From: Candolleomyces eurysporus
Taxonomy: Eukaryota; Basidiomycota; Agaricomycetes; Agaricales; Psathyrellaceae
Reading direction: 5' to 3'
Assembly (NCBI GenBank): GCA_027579435.1
Contig: JANBPK010000903.1
Coordinates: 1 to 35,578, forward strand
Length of the DNA stretch: 35,578 nt
Below are positions 20,331 through 32,800 of the stretch, piece by piece. The position numbers and the translations under genes are program-made. Under the pieces are notes generated by a model. It ran no database searches, was not told the origin of the DNA, and was given only the letters and a program-made list of their open reading frames with translations. Positions within the stretch are counted from its first letter, which is position 1. Every line of letters begins with the position of its first letter.

Positions 20331-23300
20331 CTACTGTGCTTCTCTACATCTAAAAGAAATTGAATGGAATGAACCAAGGCAAGAAGTCTTTGGGCTCACC
20401 TGAGCCAGTTGGGACCATGATAAATTGCATCAGTGAGGTCAACTTTGGTGGTCTGTAGATTTCCAATGATGAGACAAGTGCCATTAAGGTAAAGGCCATT
20501 GTGGAGATGGGGTGGAACCCAAAATAGGAGATCTCCCAGGGAGTTCTGAATCCAACCATTGAAATTGAGTGTCAACATTCCACCTGGATAGTTGTGTAAA
20601 AATGGAAATTGTGGACAAAATAACCCTGATGTGCCATTGTTGCTATCCCCTATCATTGGCTCCAAGGCTGGCTGTCCTGTCTGAGCATCCCACAGCCTGA
20701 TGGTATTGTCATCTGAGCCTGACACAATGTACTTGCCATCAGGAGAAAATGCAACAGATGTGACCTCATTGCTATGCCCCATTATTGGCCCCAAGGCTGG
20801 CAGTCCTGTTTGAGCATCCCACAGCCTGATAGTCTTGTCATATGAGCCTGAGACAATGTATCTTCCATCAGAGGAGAATGCAACAGATCTGGGATACTTG
20901 GTATGCCCTGTCATTGGCTTGAAGGTTGGCTGTCCTGTCTGAATGTCCCACAGCCTGATGGTCTGATCATATGAGCCTGAGACAATGTGCTTGCCATCAG
21001 GAGAGAATGCAACAGATCTGACATAGTCTCTATGCCCTGTTATTGGCTCCAAGGCTGGCTGACCTGTCTGAGTATTCCAGAGCCTAATAGTCTTATCATC
21101 TGAGCCTGAGACAATGTACCTGCTATCAGGGGAGAACACAACAGATGTGACATACTTGCTATGCTCTGTCATTGGCTCCAAGGCTAACTGTCCTGTCTGA
21201 GCATCCCACAGCCTGATTGTTGCATCATATGAGCCTGAGGCAATATACTTGCCATCAGGAGAGAATGCAACAGATGTGACATGATCAGTATGCCCTGCCA
21301 TTGGCTCAAAGGCTAGCTTTCCAGTTTGAGCATTCCACAGCCTGACAGTTTTGTCATTTGACCCTGAGACAATGTAATTGCCATCAGGAGAGAATGCAAC
21401 AGATTCAACTGACTTGTCATGCCCTGTCATTGGCCTCAGGGCTAGTTGTCCTGTCTGAGCGTCCCACAGCCTGATGGTCTTGTCAAATGAGCCTGACACA
21501 ATGTACTTGCCATCAGAGGAAAATGCAACAGATGTAACATACTTGCTATGTCCTGCCATTGGTTCCAATGCTGGCTGACCTGTCTGAACATTCCAAACTT
21601 GAATGGCCCTATTTTTCATCCCTGAGACAATGTATTTGCCATTGGGAGAGAATGCAACAGACCCTACTTCATATTGGGCCCCCATCATTGATACCACATG
21701 TCTCTGAGTGAAGTTGTGATGAACAATGGGGACTGACAAAAATTTTAGAAGTGCCTGCACTGGCTGTTCTGTTGCAGCATAGAATGGTAGTGCTGACAGA
21801 TATAAATGTGGAGCACTGTGCCCAATTGGTGTGGCAAAGTTATGCACAAAATCTCCAATATTGTTCAGCACTGGCCCAAGGTCAGTTGATACCAGTTTCT
21901 GCATAATTTGTCAATTCTCATGTTACAGGTTCACCAATCATAACACACTTACTTTGGATATTTCCCAGAGTGTGTTGTAGGCATAGTTGACATTTTTTAA
22001 CACACTCAGTGCTTCCAGCCAATACAAAACCCTTAGTTTCTCCACAAACTCCTGCATTTTCTGCTGCAAAGACTTGGTGACTCCTGCATGGAGAACATGC
22101 TCTCCCCAGGCTGTGCATGCATAGGCCAGTCCAGATTCAATTTGCAGAGGTGTAGGTTGGTCATCATTGCTTTGATAAGAGGTTTTGACTCCTGAAATCC
22201 CAAAGTATAGACCAGAATCCATGAGTGTAAAGCATGCCCTGGCTGTCATGGAATGTGCAATGCATCTGTCAACACCCCATTGTTTACCATGACACTTTTG
22301 TGATGTCAGGTAGTCAACAAAAGATGCATGAAAGATTGAAATTGGAGTGTCATCACAACCTTCATCAGGGACCTGGACAACAGAATGAAGGGACTTGAAG
22401 GCCTCTCTGATTGCCAAGGTATCCATCCCAAGCAATTTGGCATAGTTGCTCACTGAGATAGGCTTCTGGGCTGTGAGAAGCAGTGACAGGCAGGATTGAA
22501 TCATATCTGCCTCCTCTTGTTCTAGATCTGTGAATGCCTCAGCCAAGATTCTGCTGTATAGGGCTTCAATGCCAGAAAGCTGGACATTTGCAGTTGGTTG
22601 GCCAAGTTCCTGGAACCGCTTCAAGCGATTTCCTGAGTAAGTTGCAACATATGTCACCATGGTGGCTGCAATAATAAACAGTGTTCCTGAGACATTGGCA
22701 ATACTTTGAATCTCTGGGGGTGGCCACTTTGTCCGATAGTGATTATAGACCCGTGGATTGGCTTTGAATCGGTCATTTAGATACAGCAGTATATCAGCTT
22801 TGACAATGTCAGCTTCAATATCATGGAGCCTAAGCCACCCATGGTGGGTGGATGATTCAAAGGATTCCCGCAGAGAGATCTCAGGACGACTAGTAAGGAA
22901 GAACTTGAGTGCTATGGTTGGCTTCTGCGACACAATTGCTGCGATGAAGTCTCCAACAGCATTTTGATCGTTGCACTCATCAAGAGCGTCTACGCCAAGC
23001 ACAAGGAGTTCATCAGCAGCAAAGGTCTTTTCAGCAGGCAAGAGGATCAGTTTTGTGTACTGGTCCTTCAACTCCATCTCTGTTGGGTTTCTGCAGCTGT
23101 CATCGGATTCGAGAATCTCCTCAAGTGCATCGCCGAATTGAGGTCGTTTCTCTGCCAGAATCTTTGCGAGCGTGGGGATGATCAGATACACGTCCATCTT
23201 GTCCGATTCCTTGAGCGTGCAGAAGAAGCTCGCGCCCAGAAGTCCCCGGTTGTTGAGCTGGGAGCAGAAGGTCTTCGACACAGTTGTCTTTCCTGTCCCA

Positions 23301-24863
23301 GCCAACCCGCTAAGCCAGAACAGGTGAGGAGAACTCGGATCCGTCGCCCACACGAGCAGCAACGACAGTAGCGACACCCGAGATCCGGGGATGCACCCGG
23401 GACCTCGCTTTGCGTTGCTATATTCTGCGCCTTCCACTCTCCCTAGCTTCTGGAAAGTATCTGATTTTGTGTCTGAGCGGCGTGATAAACGAGGAAAGAG
23501 TCGGATAAACATACTGAATCTCTTCAGCGACTCGATAGTCCGTTTCATAGTGTGCATCGTCTTGGTGTGGTCCTCGATGACTATCGAGGCCCATGAGAAA
23601 CGGAGACTGATGTTACGAAACTTGACGCACCGTTCAATTGTTCCTTCAACCAGTCGATGCTGCTAACAATCCGAAAGGTCTGAGCCCTATTCTCGATGAT
23701 CGCGTCGAACTGGAAAGTTGTGAGTCACCATCACAAGTACGACCAAAGGAGGCTCACCATTGCTATCTCGATCGCGAACCTGACCTCTTGCGTAAGCTTC
23801 AGCACTTCTTCCTTGTCCTGGGCGGCGAGAATTGCGCGTTCAACACCTGATCTGTTCGGGTCCAACTTGGCTTGCAGTATCTTCTGTTTCTCCTCCAGAG
23901 TCCTGCGCGATCCGGCACGGGCTGAGTACGTTGACGTTCGAGATGAATGAACTGCTCTCACCGTAAGAGTCCATCAAAACGGTCCTTCACCTCTTGCGGC
24001 ACATCGGATGGACAAGAGACCATAATTTTCGACAACACCTCCACTCTCTTGAGGAGTTCGTTGAATTCCTCCTTATTCTCGCCATATCCCTACTCATAGA
24101 TTCATACGGAAGATCATATCTTGTTAGAGAAGGCACTCACATCGATCGTATCGCAAATGACCAACAGTCCTGCAGCGATGCTCTTCAACGGGGGAAACGC
24201 GTCCGATACTTGGACGATTTTACGCAGTGTGGTCTTGACGCCTTCGTAGATCTTGCCCGCGACCCTTGCTGGCTGATGTTCGACGTGAGCGGCACTCTCC
24301 TGAGCTTCGTTGGCTGCTGGAGATGTCGCAGTCGCAGGGATGTTCGATTCCGTTCCAGACGATAGAGCCACGGGATTGCCCTCAGCGACCGCCGCACCAT
24401 NGTCCTGGACCGGATTTTCGACGTGCGCGGTACCTCCCTGCGCCTCTGCTTCTTCTCGGGACATCGCCAAGGGCCCACTCGGAGGGAATGGGCTCGAGAC
24501 CTGCGATGCGCCATTATGACCAGAGGTGGGTATAAAAGTATCTACTTCGTTCTGTGCTGGGATGACCTCTGGCGAAGTGGATTGAATTGCCTGGCTGGAA
24601 AGCTCTTGAGGAGGCTGGCCACCTGCAACTCTATTGATGTTGTCCTGATTGCTTTGGATTTCGCTGCGAGTGGCATTCTCGGCCGGCGGTGTGGGGATGG
24701 CGACGTCGTGACCAGCGCTGGTCCCTGGCCCTCCAACGGTGGGATGGGAGGTGGTGCGAGAAGAAGAGGATGAGCCTGTGCGAGAACCGAAAGGATCCTT
24801 GAAGAAATTCTTGATTCGATCTCGTTTTCGAGGTTTGCTACGCCGCTCTCCTGGGGGTTCCAT
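20331..24863 (-). CDS. NACHT-WD40 (NLR-like, NWD) protein, copy 1
   Basis: STAND-class signalling NTPase of the fungal NLR type; relatives such as Podospora HET-E act in non-self recognition and cell death, and this role here is inference. Exons from the start: 24141-24863, 23962-24089, 23758-23902, 23631-23709, 23515-23580, 21953-23472, 20400-21898 and 20331-20349. They total 1392 residues in frame. Residues 1-240: basic KPRKRDRIKNFFKDPFGSRT start, then a disordered Ser/Pro/Glu region with related motifs AHVENPVQD and AAHVEHQPA, then a helical segment. NACHT: Walker A GLAGTGKTT (436-444), Walker B LLVLGVDALDE (about 536-546). Eight WD40 repeats of 43 residues occupy roughly 960-1300. The tail LLFWVPP...HGPNWLRC is typical of basidiomycete NWD proteins. 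One N (24401) falls in a codon that is His in copy 2. The last exon is very short and stops at TAG. Confidence 0.85.
20640..21690 (-). repeat. eight 129-nt WD40 repeats of NLR copy 1
   Basis: Eight tandem units, each 129 nt (43 codons), with core SVAFSPDGKYIVSGS and TIRLWDAQTGQPALEP. Spacing is constant; for example GCCTGAT-containing segments recur at about 20697, 20826 and 20955. High nucleotide similarity between units suits concerted evolution or unequal crossing-over. Confidence 0.9.
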
Positions 24864-26300
24864 GTCTGGTTTTCACCACTATGCAGTAACGTCGAGGGAG
24901 ATCGTGAACGAGGATGGTGGAAGTAGTAGTCGAGGGCAACTTCAATGTGCCACTCACGATGGTTTCTTGGGACAACGGGCTCACGTGGTGATGTGCTGTG
25001 AAGGAGCCAAGCACAGCCTTGGGCGGCTAAATTCCAACAATTAATATTTTCGGCTAGTAGCGACGTTGAGGCGTACGATGTCTCGGTATCCAGGACCATA
25101 CCTCCGACGACACGCCGTTTCACCTGGCACCAGGCTGGCATCCTCCTAAGCACCCACCGCCCTGTCTTCCTAAGCTGAGAATCAGAGGCATATGGCGTAG
25201 CTGTGCACGGATGCAGTAAAGGAAAGGAAGGTTGTGAAACCGCTATAGGTCCTAAAAAAAGATCTCAAAACAGGGAAAATATTCAAGTAACGAAAATAAG
25301 AGGAAGAGGAATATAATTAGTCGAGTAAAGGAGGTAAGCCGTCCAACAATATTGACTTTCGAAATGTCTTCCTCGAGGTCACCAGTTGTTGTCACCAACG
25401 AAATAAAAGACCATAATATAGACGCTGGAAGGGAAGGATGCGAAAGAAAGAAGTATCGACGAGCTGATTTCAACAACCGACCGAGATCATGGGGAGAGTA
25501 GGGGAAGATTGAGGGTCGGAAAGAAGTACGAAAGCAGAGACAGAGTGGACGACCAAGGAGTAGGAGCCCAAGGATGCAGGTCAGTCGCTGGTGAAGGAGT
25601 CATGGGAAAACATCCAGACCAAAGCATATCTTCCTCGGCCCTCACAGATCCTACAGGTCCAACACCCGACAGGACGAGCAAGCTTGACGCTGTGCAAGTC
25701 CGACCCTTCCTGGGATCTATCCACGAGCCTGCCATTGCTGCTCCGAGTGAATGTTAACCCAGACCGCGTGCCTCTACACCACCAACGCCTACCGGCCCCA
25801 ATGGGAACCGCGAACCTCCTACCAGCACTCCAGCGCAACCGGAGCTGTCAGATTCGAGCCACACGCGACCGCAACCGCAGCAGCCTTATCCACAGACGTC
25901 ATCGGTGAGCCCCGACGAGGATAGGATCATAAGGCTTAGAAGGTGCCTTGTAGGACACCGTGGGTCGAGTTCATGAACACGAAGACGTGGTCCATTTTCG
26001 AAGGAGATTTGGCCGCCTGGTTTGTCCGGGACTGTAAGCAGAGCGAAGGCAAGGTTCGGTGAGGGGGGAGTCGGTTAGTTAGGAGTTATGACAATAGGAG
26101 AGGGAGGGAAGAATAGNAAAAAGAGAAGCGAGAAAAGAGGAGCGGAATGAGGGCAAAGATGTCGCCCTACAGCAAAGGAGAGAAATGGTCGAAGGGAAGG
26201 GTTAAAGGAGGGAAGGTAGGAAGAATCAAAGGCAGAGTACGGAGGAATATGGAGAAGGGTTGAAGGCAAGGGACGAAAGAAAGGAACGAGAGGATTCTAC
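24864..26300. other. 5' flank of NLR copy 1, with purine-rich tract
   Basis: Presumed promoter and leader of the - strand NLR gene. No ORF here has recognisable features. About 26090-26290 is strongly purine-rich on the + strand, so pyrimidine-rich on the NLR coding strand; it holds an N at 26117. The equivalent tract lies at about 35270-35480 in copy 2. Confidence 0.5.
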
Positions 26301-28970
26301 GTACCGTGCCTTTTTATGAGGACCCACCCCATCGGCGTTTATCCTCGCCGACTCTACATGGAGGATCATGGTGGTGTCATTAGTGAACCATCGTGGTATG
26401 AGGGAAAGGGCTTACTAACAACGCAACACACCCACGGAAGCAGGCCAACACAGAAACTTGATGAAAGCTGATGAAGCACTAGCATGAGGGGTAGCCATTG
26501 AGCAGGTCGGACATCTACAATGACCCAGCTCCTCAGTTCACTCAAGCCCTGCGCCGTTGCAAGACGATGACAACTGATATTGTGTTGTTCTCGTTTAGCG
26601 GTATAAAAGTTGATACGGGAAGCCTTGCCTGCTCTCCTGGACTGTATGCACCTATGATGAAAGGAATGTTCTTTGCTGTAGAGATCTGGGCATGTCGTAG
26701 GGGGTCGTTGACATGGGCTGAAGATGGACGAGTCGGAGATGAGACTTAGAGGAGGAGGTTGGCGTCAGGCAGTAATTGGTAGGGTTCAGTTTGCGCCGAG
26801 TTCACCGTTCCGAGAGTATTAGGCAGGTGAATGCTTCGATGTGGTCGAGAGCCAAGAAAGTACGATCGGCCGGAACGGAACCGCCTCCGATATCGCCAGC
26901 CGGACCGAGTCTTCCGCAGACTACCTCTCTGACCCCGGATCGACAGACGTTACTAGTAATAGGATAGCGACTGATAGCAAGTTGGGAAGAGTAGCGAGCG
27001 TTCGTGAAGGAGGACTGGAGATTGGTGGCGATAGAATCGAATTAACGGGAATATCGCAGCTCTCGTAGCCCCTCCTATCGGTTACTGGACCCCATGGTTT
27101 CCGTCGTCCTTTGTTTTCTACTGCTTTTATCGTAGCACCCAGTGCGAGCTCAATATATTCGCTGTCCATTCCCCCACCTCTTCTGCTGGTCCCAGGTAGG
27201 ATGTAATGGCGTGAATGCAAATTTGAGTCGCCGTTGTCGATCGCCGTCCTCTCCCCTGCGGTCGTTGATTCGTTCGTTCTGCAGGTTTGCTCTAAACGCC
27301 CATGACACCCTTATTCACCAAGCTTTCAAATCCGACCTGGTGTCCGTCACCACCGATAGCGACTTTGAGTCCACCACCGCTTCGCCTACCGAATCTGTTG
27401 ACAGCAAGCGACTATGAGAGGTGTCGACACACCCTCACTCTCTGAGCGGAAGAACCTTGGGGATGATGACGGTGATTTCGATCTGTCGAGTCTGAACCTT
27501 TCCCCCATTCGAACCACCCACTCCGATCTCGAGGAATCCCAGCTCTTCGTCTGCGCTGATGCTTGGATTTAATGGTGTACTGTCTATGCCTTCGTCGTCA
27601 ATAGTTGGAATGGGTTCCGGCTCCTGGAGAGTTTCATGCAAGGTCAAATGTCCTTAGCGACAGAAGCCTCTCCCCGTCTCCCCTGTCGGGATTCCGTTGC
27701 AGGCGTTCCCGCCTCATATGCTTGCTGCTATGCATAAGTGCGTATTTTGTTCCTTGTCTTCTTTTGTTCCTCTTCCTCATTCTTTTGTCGCTCTTTCTCT
27801 TGTTCTTCGCTTTCGTCTTACCCTGATTTTTCTCATCCCATCCCAACCTATTGCTTTTAGTCCGTTCCTCCTTCTTCTCCTAGCTTTCTTTCTATCCTAT
27901 TTATTTCCGTCCCATCCCATCCTCTTCTTCTATCGGCCTGACGCTAACGAACTTTGATGATCTTGAGGACACCATCCAAGTCCTCCTTGGACAACCGCAA
28001 CGTATCGCTGTCGCCAATGCTAAATGCAATTCTGCATTAACAAGGGCTTACTACGCCCTCTCGCACCCCTCTCCTTCCTCCTCGGGTCCCCACGCACCAT
28101 AACGGGTGCCTGTCGATCAGGCATCGTACGATCAGCCTCCCAGTGGCCCACCCAGGCCGGGGTGGACATTCTCCTCCCAATCAACAACCGATCCACACAG
28201 ATGCAGGCTATTTGCACAGTAGCCCGAGAGCGTGCACGCTGTTCCTCCGCGCCACACTTCGCAGCACAACCGAAGCACCAGGCCTCCTGGTGCCCTCCAT
28301 GGCCAGCCACAAATTCCGATGATGATACCGCCTAAGCCCTCTTTGTCGTTGGGTATGCCAACTTTAGTGTGCGGTCAGCAGGTGACATCCTCTCCACCGG
28401 CTTGGAACGAATATGGTTCCGAGGCATTTTTGACTCGGGTACTACGGGGGGTCATTGTGTGCCAAAACAGTGCTTGCAGCATCTGCAGCCATCACTGCAG
28501 CCGCTGTTTTCCGCTAGTCCAGTCAAAAATGCCCCGGAACTTGCTGTGCGACGCATCGGCCACTTCACACAGGTGATTGCTTCCTACAGCTAGCGCCAAT
28601 TGGGATACCTCGGTGGTGTCATGCAGACAGCCAGTGCAGCTCCATCAATTAAGTGTGCATGGACTTCTTCCGAGGCATCTGAGAGATGTCAAGCCTGGTT
28701 CTTCACAATGTCTGGGCAGTTGACATGCTGTGAGCTCAATAGGCAAAACTTCAACAAAGCTAGGCATAAAATAATGGATCTATTTCTATTCAATCATGAA
28801 GTACATGTCCTGTTTATTACCAAAGTAAGCATTTGATTTGCATAAAGACCATTATTGTTGTTGCTGTCCTCCCTCTATAATTGCTGTTGTTGGCTTCAAT
28901 TGCCTCACCAGGCACATCCTCATCCCCCTGGAAAATCCACATGGGCAGTGAGCTCTCTGTGAGTGTTATC
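26301..28970. other. unassigned spacer between the two NLR copies
   Basis: About 2.7 kb where I recognise no gene. Several ORFs of 60-114 codons occur on both strands without known motifs. About 27720-27950 is a strongly pyrimidine-rich tract on the + strand. The segment could hold decayed mobile-element sequence beyond the reverse-transcriptase fragment at its right end, but I cannot show that. Confidence 0.45.
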
Positions 28971-28971
28971 T

Positions 28972-29390
28972 TACCCTGGGAGAGAAAGCCATTAATGCAC
29001 AGCAGGTGTTTGCATATAAGTATCACCCTGATGGCCTGATTAGAGAGAGCAAGGAGAAGGGTGGAGCAGTTGCTTGTGGTGATTATTAGAGGCCAAGGAG
29101 TTATGGGTGGACTGATTCACTGGCTGCAAGAGCTCAGAGTACAAGAGTGATTGTGGAGCAGATCCCAGAGTTCCCAGCATTGGACCTGAGGATTGTTTGT
29201 AACCTCAAATATGTGCTTTATGGTCTTAAACAGCTGGTATACAAATTTTATGAACCATTCAAACTTTCCCAAAGTCTGAAGAAGTTGAAAAAAGTTTTGA
29301 GTGCAAATGGGTTGATGTGGCATCTATTGCAAGGCACTTTAATTGGATTGATCTGCACGGCTTTAGCTCTAATCAGCACATAGTTGTACT
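28972..29390 (+). pseudogene. Ty1/copia-type reverse transcriptase fragment
   Basis: Decayed retrotransposon fragment. The translation has QQVFAYKYHPDGLIRESKEKG, then a stop (TAG just before 29091), then GYGWTDSLAARAQSTRVI-like sequence and, after an apparent deletion, LRIVCNLKYVLYGLKQ. These follow the order of copia polymerase motifs (WVF.YK..PDG, then the LKKALYGLKQ-type motif). The key YVDD motif is not seen and no LTRs were recognised. A small relic of a fungal retroelement between the two NLR copies. Confidence 0.55.
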
Positions 29391-29851
29391 TGGATTCATT
29401 TGTTCTTGTTTCTCTTTCAAACTCACCAAACCAAATACATTCCAACACTAGTCTGTTTCAAACAAGCTATTGAGGTTTTTTATAGTAAAGAGCAAATGGA
29501 AGGGGAAGCATATTTATAATGCACTATTAAACACAAGCATGTCATCAGGTGTCAAAGAATCAGGCCTGAGGCAATGAAGAGAATGGTGACCAGCAGTACC
29601 ACAGAACCCTCAGGACATATTGCTCAATAGCCTACTACACACAACCTGAATGTTGTAGTGGATGCATCCATGATGCAGTATACAAGCCACACAAAAAAAA
29701 TGTCACAACAGAGTATAATACAAGGAACACAAAGAGTGTCATAGGAAAAAGATAAAGTGATAGTTGAATCAAAGAGCAGTTCTAGGGCAAGTTGGAGTGT
29801 TTTTCTGAGAGCTAAGTTGAAATCAAAGCACTTTAAGTTGCAAGGAAAATT

Positions 29852-32800
29852 CTAATTAGCATTGGAAAAACTTACAGTAGTGATAGGCCAAGGCTGGCAT
29901 GTTTGATGATCACCAGAGGAAGCTTCCCTACATCTTAGAGAAATTAAATAGAGTAGAACAAGGCAGAGATTTTGGAACTTACTTGAGCCAGTCAAAACCA
30001 TGATAAACTGCATTGGTGAGCTCAACTTTGGTGGTCTGGAGATTTCCAATGATAAGACAAGTGCCATTAAAACATAGGCCAGGTTGGCAATGGGGTGGAA
30101 TCCAGAACAAAAGATCTCCAGAAGTGTTTTGAATCCAACCATTGGAATTGAGTGTCAAGATCCCAGCTGGATAGTCATGTAGAAACAGAAATTGTGGACA
30201 AAATGGCTGTGATTTGACCTTGTTGCTATGTATTGTCATTGGCTCCAAGGCTGACTGTTCTGTTTGGTCCTGGAGTCTGATGTTTCTGTCAGATGAGCCT
30301 GAGACAATGCACCTGCCATCGAGAGAAAGTGCTACAGAATTGACATGGTTATTATGCCTTGTTATTGGTTCCAGGGCTGGCTGTCCTGTTTGAGTGTCCC
30401 ACAATCTGATGGTTTTGTCAGATGAGCCTGAGACAATGTACTGCCCATCAGGGGAGAATGCAACAGATCCAACATACCAGCTATGCCCTGTCATTGGCTC
30501 CAGAGCTAGCTGTCCTGTCTGGGCATCCCACAGCCTGATGGTTTTGTCTTCTGAGCCTGAGACAATATATTTGCTATCAGGAGAAAATGCTACAGATCTG
30601 ACCCAATTGCGATGTCCTGTCATTGGCTCTAAGGCTGGCTGACCTGTCTGAGCATCCCAGAGCCTAATGGTCTTGTCTTCTGAGCCTGAGATAATGTACT
30701 TGCCATCAGGAGAGAATGCAACTGATCTCACATGGTCACCTATGCCCTGTTCTTGACTCCAAGACTGGCTGTCCTGTGGTGAGCGATTCCACAGCCTGAT
30801 ATGTCTTGTCACTTGAGCCTGAGACAATGTACCTGCCATCAGGAGAGAATGCAACAGATCCAATGCGGCGACTATGCCCTGTCATTGGCTCAAAGGCTGG
30901 CTGTCTGGTCTGGAGCATCCCACAGCCTGATGGTCTTGTCATATGAGCCTGAGACAATGTACTTGCCATCAGGAGAGAATGCAACAGATGTGAGCCAGTT
31001 GCTATGCCCTGTCATTGGCTCCAAGGCTGGCTGTCCTGTCTGAGCATTCCACAGTTGAATTTTTCCATTTCTTATCCCTGAGGTAATGTATTTGCCGTTG
31101 GGAGAATATGCAACAGATGCCACTACATCTCTGGTTTGTATTCTTGATACTCCTAGTCTTTGGGTCAAGTTATAATGAATCCTGGGAATTGACAGAAATT
31201 TTAAAAGTGCCTGTGCTGGCTGTTCTGTTGTAGCATAATAGGGGAGTGCTGATAGATATAAATGTGGAGCACTGTGCCTAATTGGTGTGGCAAAGTTGTG
31301 CACAAAATCTCCAATATTGTTCAGCAACAGCCCAAGCTCAGTTGGCATCAGTTTCTGTATGATTTGTCAATTCTTATGTCATTAGTTCTTTGGTAATCTA
31401 CTTACCTTGGATATTTTCCAGAGTGTATTGTAGGCATAGTTGACATTCTTCAACACACTCAGAGCTTCCACCCAATACAAAACCCCTATGGTTTCCACAA
31501 ACTCCTGTATCCTTTGCTGCAAAGGCTTGGTAACTCCAGCATATAGAGCATGATCCCCCCAAGCTGTGCATGCATAAGCTAGTCCAGATTCAATCTGCAA
31601 AGGTGTAGGTTGGTCATCATTGCTCAGGTATGAAGTTTTGGCTCCTGAGATCCCAAGGTGCAGCCTAGAGTCCATAAGTGTGAAGCACGCCTTAGCTGTG
31701 GTAGAGTGTGCGATGCATCTGTCAATGGCCCATTGCTTACCATGACACTTTTCTGATGTCAGGTAGTCAACAAAAGAGGCATGAAAGATTGAGACTGGAG
31801 CATCATCACAATCTTCATCAGGGACTTGGACAACAGAATGAAGGGCCTTGAAGGCTTCTCTGATTGTCAAGATATTTGTGTTCAGCAATTGGGCATAGTT
31901 GTCCACTGAAAGAGGCTTCTGGGCTGTGAGAAGCAGTGACAAGCAGGTTTGTATCATGTCTGCCTCCTCTTGTTCCACATCTGTGAATGCCTCAGCCAAG
32001 ATTCTGCTATACAGGGCCTCAATGCCAGAAAGCTGGACATTGGCAGAGGGTTGACCAAGGTCCTGGAAACGCTTCAAGCGATTTCCTGAGTAAGTTGCAA
32101 TATATGCCACCATGGTGGCTGCAATGATGAACAGTGTTCCTGAGAAATTGCCAATGGTTTGAATCTCTGGAGGTGGCCAGTTTCCCCGATAGTGCTTGTA
32201 CAGTACTGAGATGGATTTGAACTGGTCATTCAGATACAGCAGTATATCAGCTCTGACAATGTCAGCTTCGATATCATGGAGCCGGAGCTGCCCATGGTGG
32301 GTAGATGACTCAAATGACTCCCGCAGAGAGACTTCGGGACGACTAGTAAGGAAGAACTTGAGTGCCATAGCTGGCTTCTGTGATACAATTGCGGCAATGA
32401 AGAGCTTGACAGCATCTTGATCCTTGCACTCATCGAGGGCATCTACACCAAGCACAAGGAGCTCATCAGCAGAAAAGGTCTTCTCAGCAGGCAGGAGGAT
32501 CAGTTTCGAATACTGATCTTTCAACTCCATCTCTGCTGGATTTCTGCAGCTGTCATCAGATTCGAGAATCTTTTCGAGTGCATCGCCAAATTGAGGTCGT
32601 TTTTCTGCCAGGATCCTCGCAAGGGTGGGGATGATCAAATACACATCCACCTTGTCCGATTCCTTGAGTGTGCAGAAGAAGCTCGCACCCAGAAGTCCAC
32701 GGTTGTCGAGTTGGGAGCAAAACGTCTTCGACACAGTTGTCTTTCCCGTCCCAGCTAGTCCGCTAAGCCAGAACACATGAGGAGAACTCGGATCCGTCGC

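Larger units (their letters stand above)
20010..26290. repeat. segmental duplication, left copy
   Basis: Direct copy of about 29575-35495. Homology covers the 3' flank (for example the CAAAGGAACACAAAGAG / CAAGGAACACAAAGAG stretch), all eight NLR exons and introns, and the 5' flank through the purine-rich tract near 26090-26290. Borders are approximate, found by eye. Both copies have the same orientation. Confidence 0.75.

Noticed and set aside
20640..21690. Regular direct repeats resembling an array
   Set aside because: Not a CRISPR: the 129-nt unit is codon-phased and encodes WD40 blades without spacers, in a eukaryotic gene.
24542..25153. 203-codon ORF on the - strand at the NLR start
   Set aside because: Runs in a different frame over exon 1 of NLR copy 1; not kept as an equivalent ORF in copy 2.
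25591..25908. 105-codon ORF on the + strand upstream of NLR copy 1
   Set aside because: Copy 2 has only patchy similarity with stops in the corresponding region, so the likeness is shared flanking DNA rather than a conserved protein.
27142..28590. Several 60-114-codon ORFs in the spacer
   Set aside because: No recognisable motifs, splice structure or paralogous copy; cannot be supported as genes.
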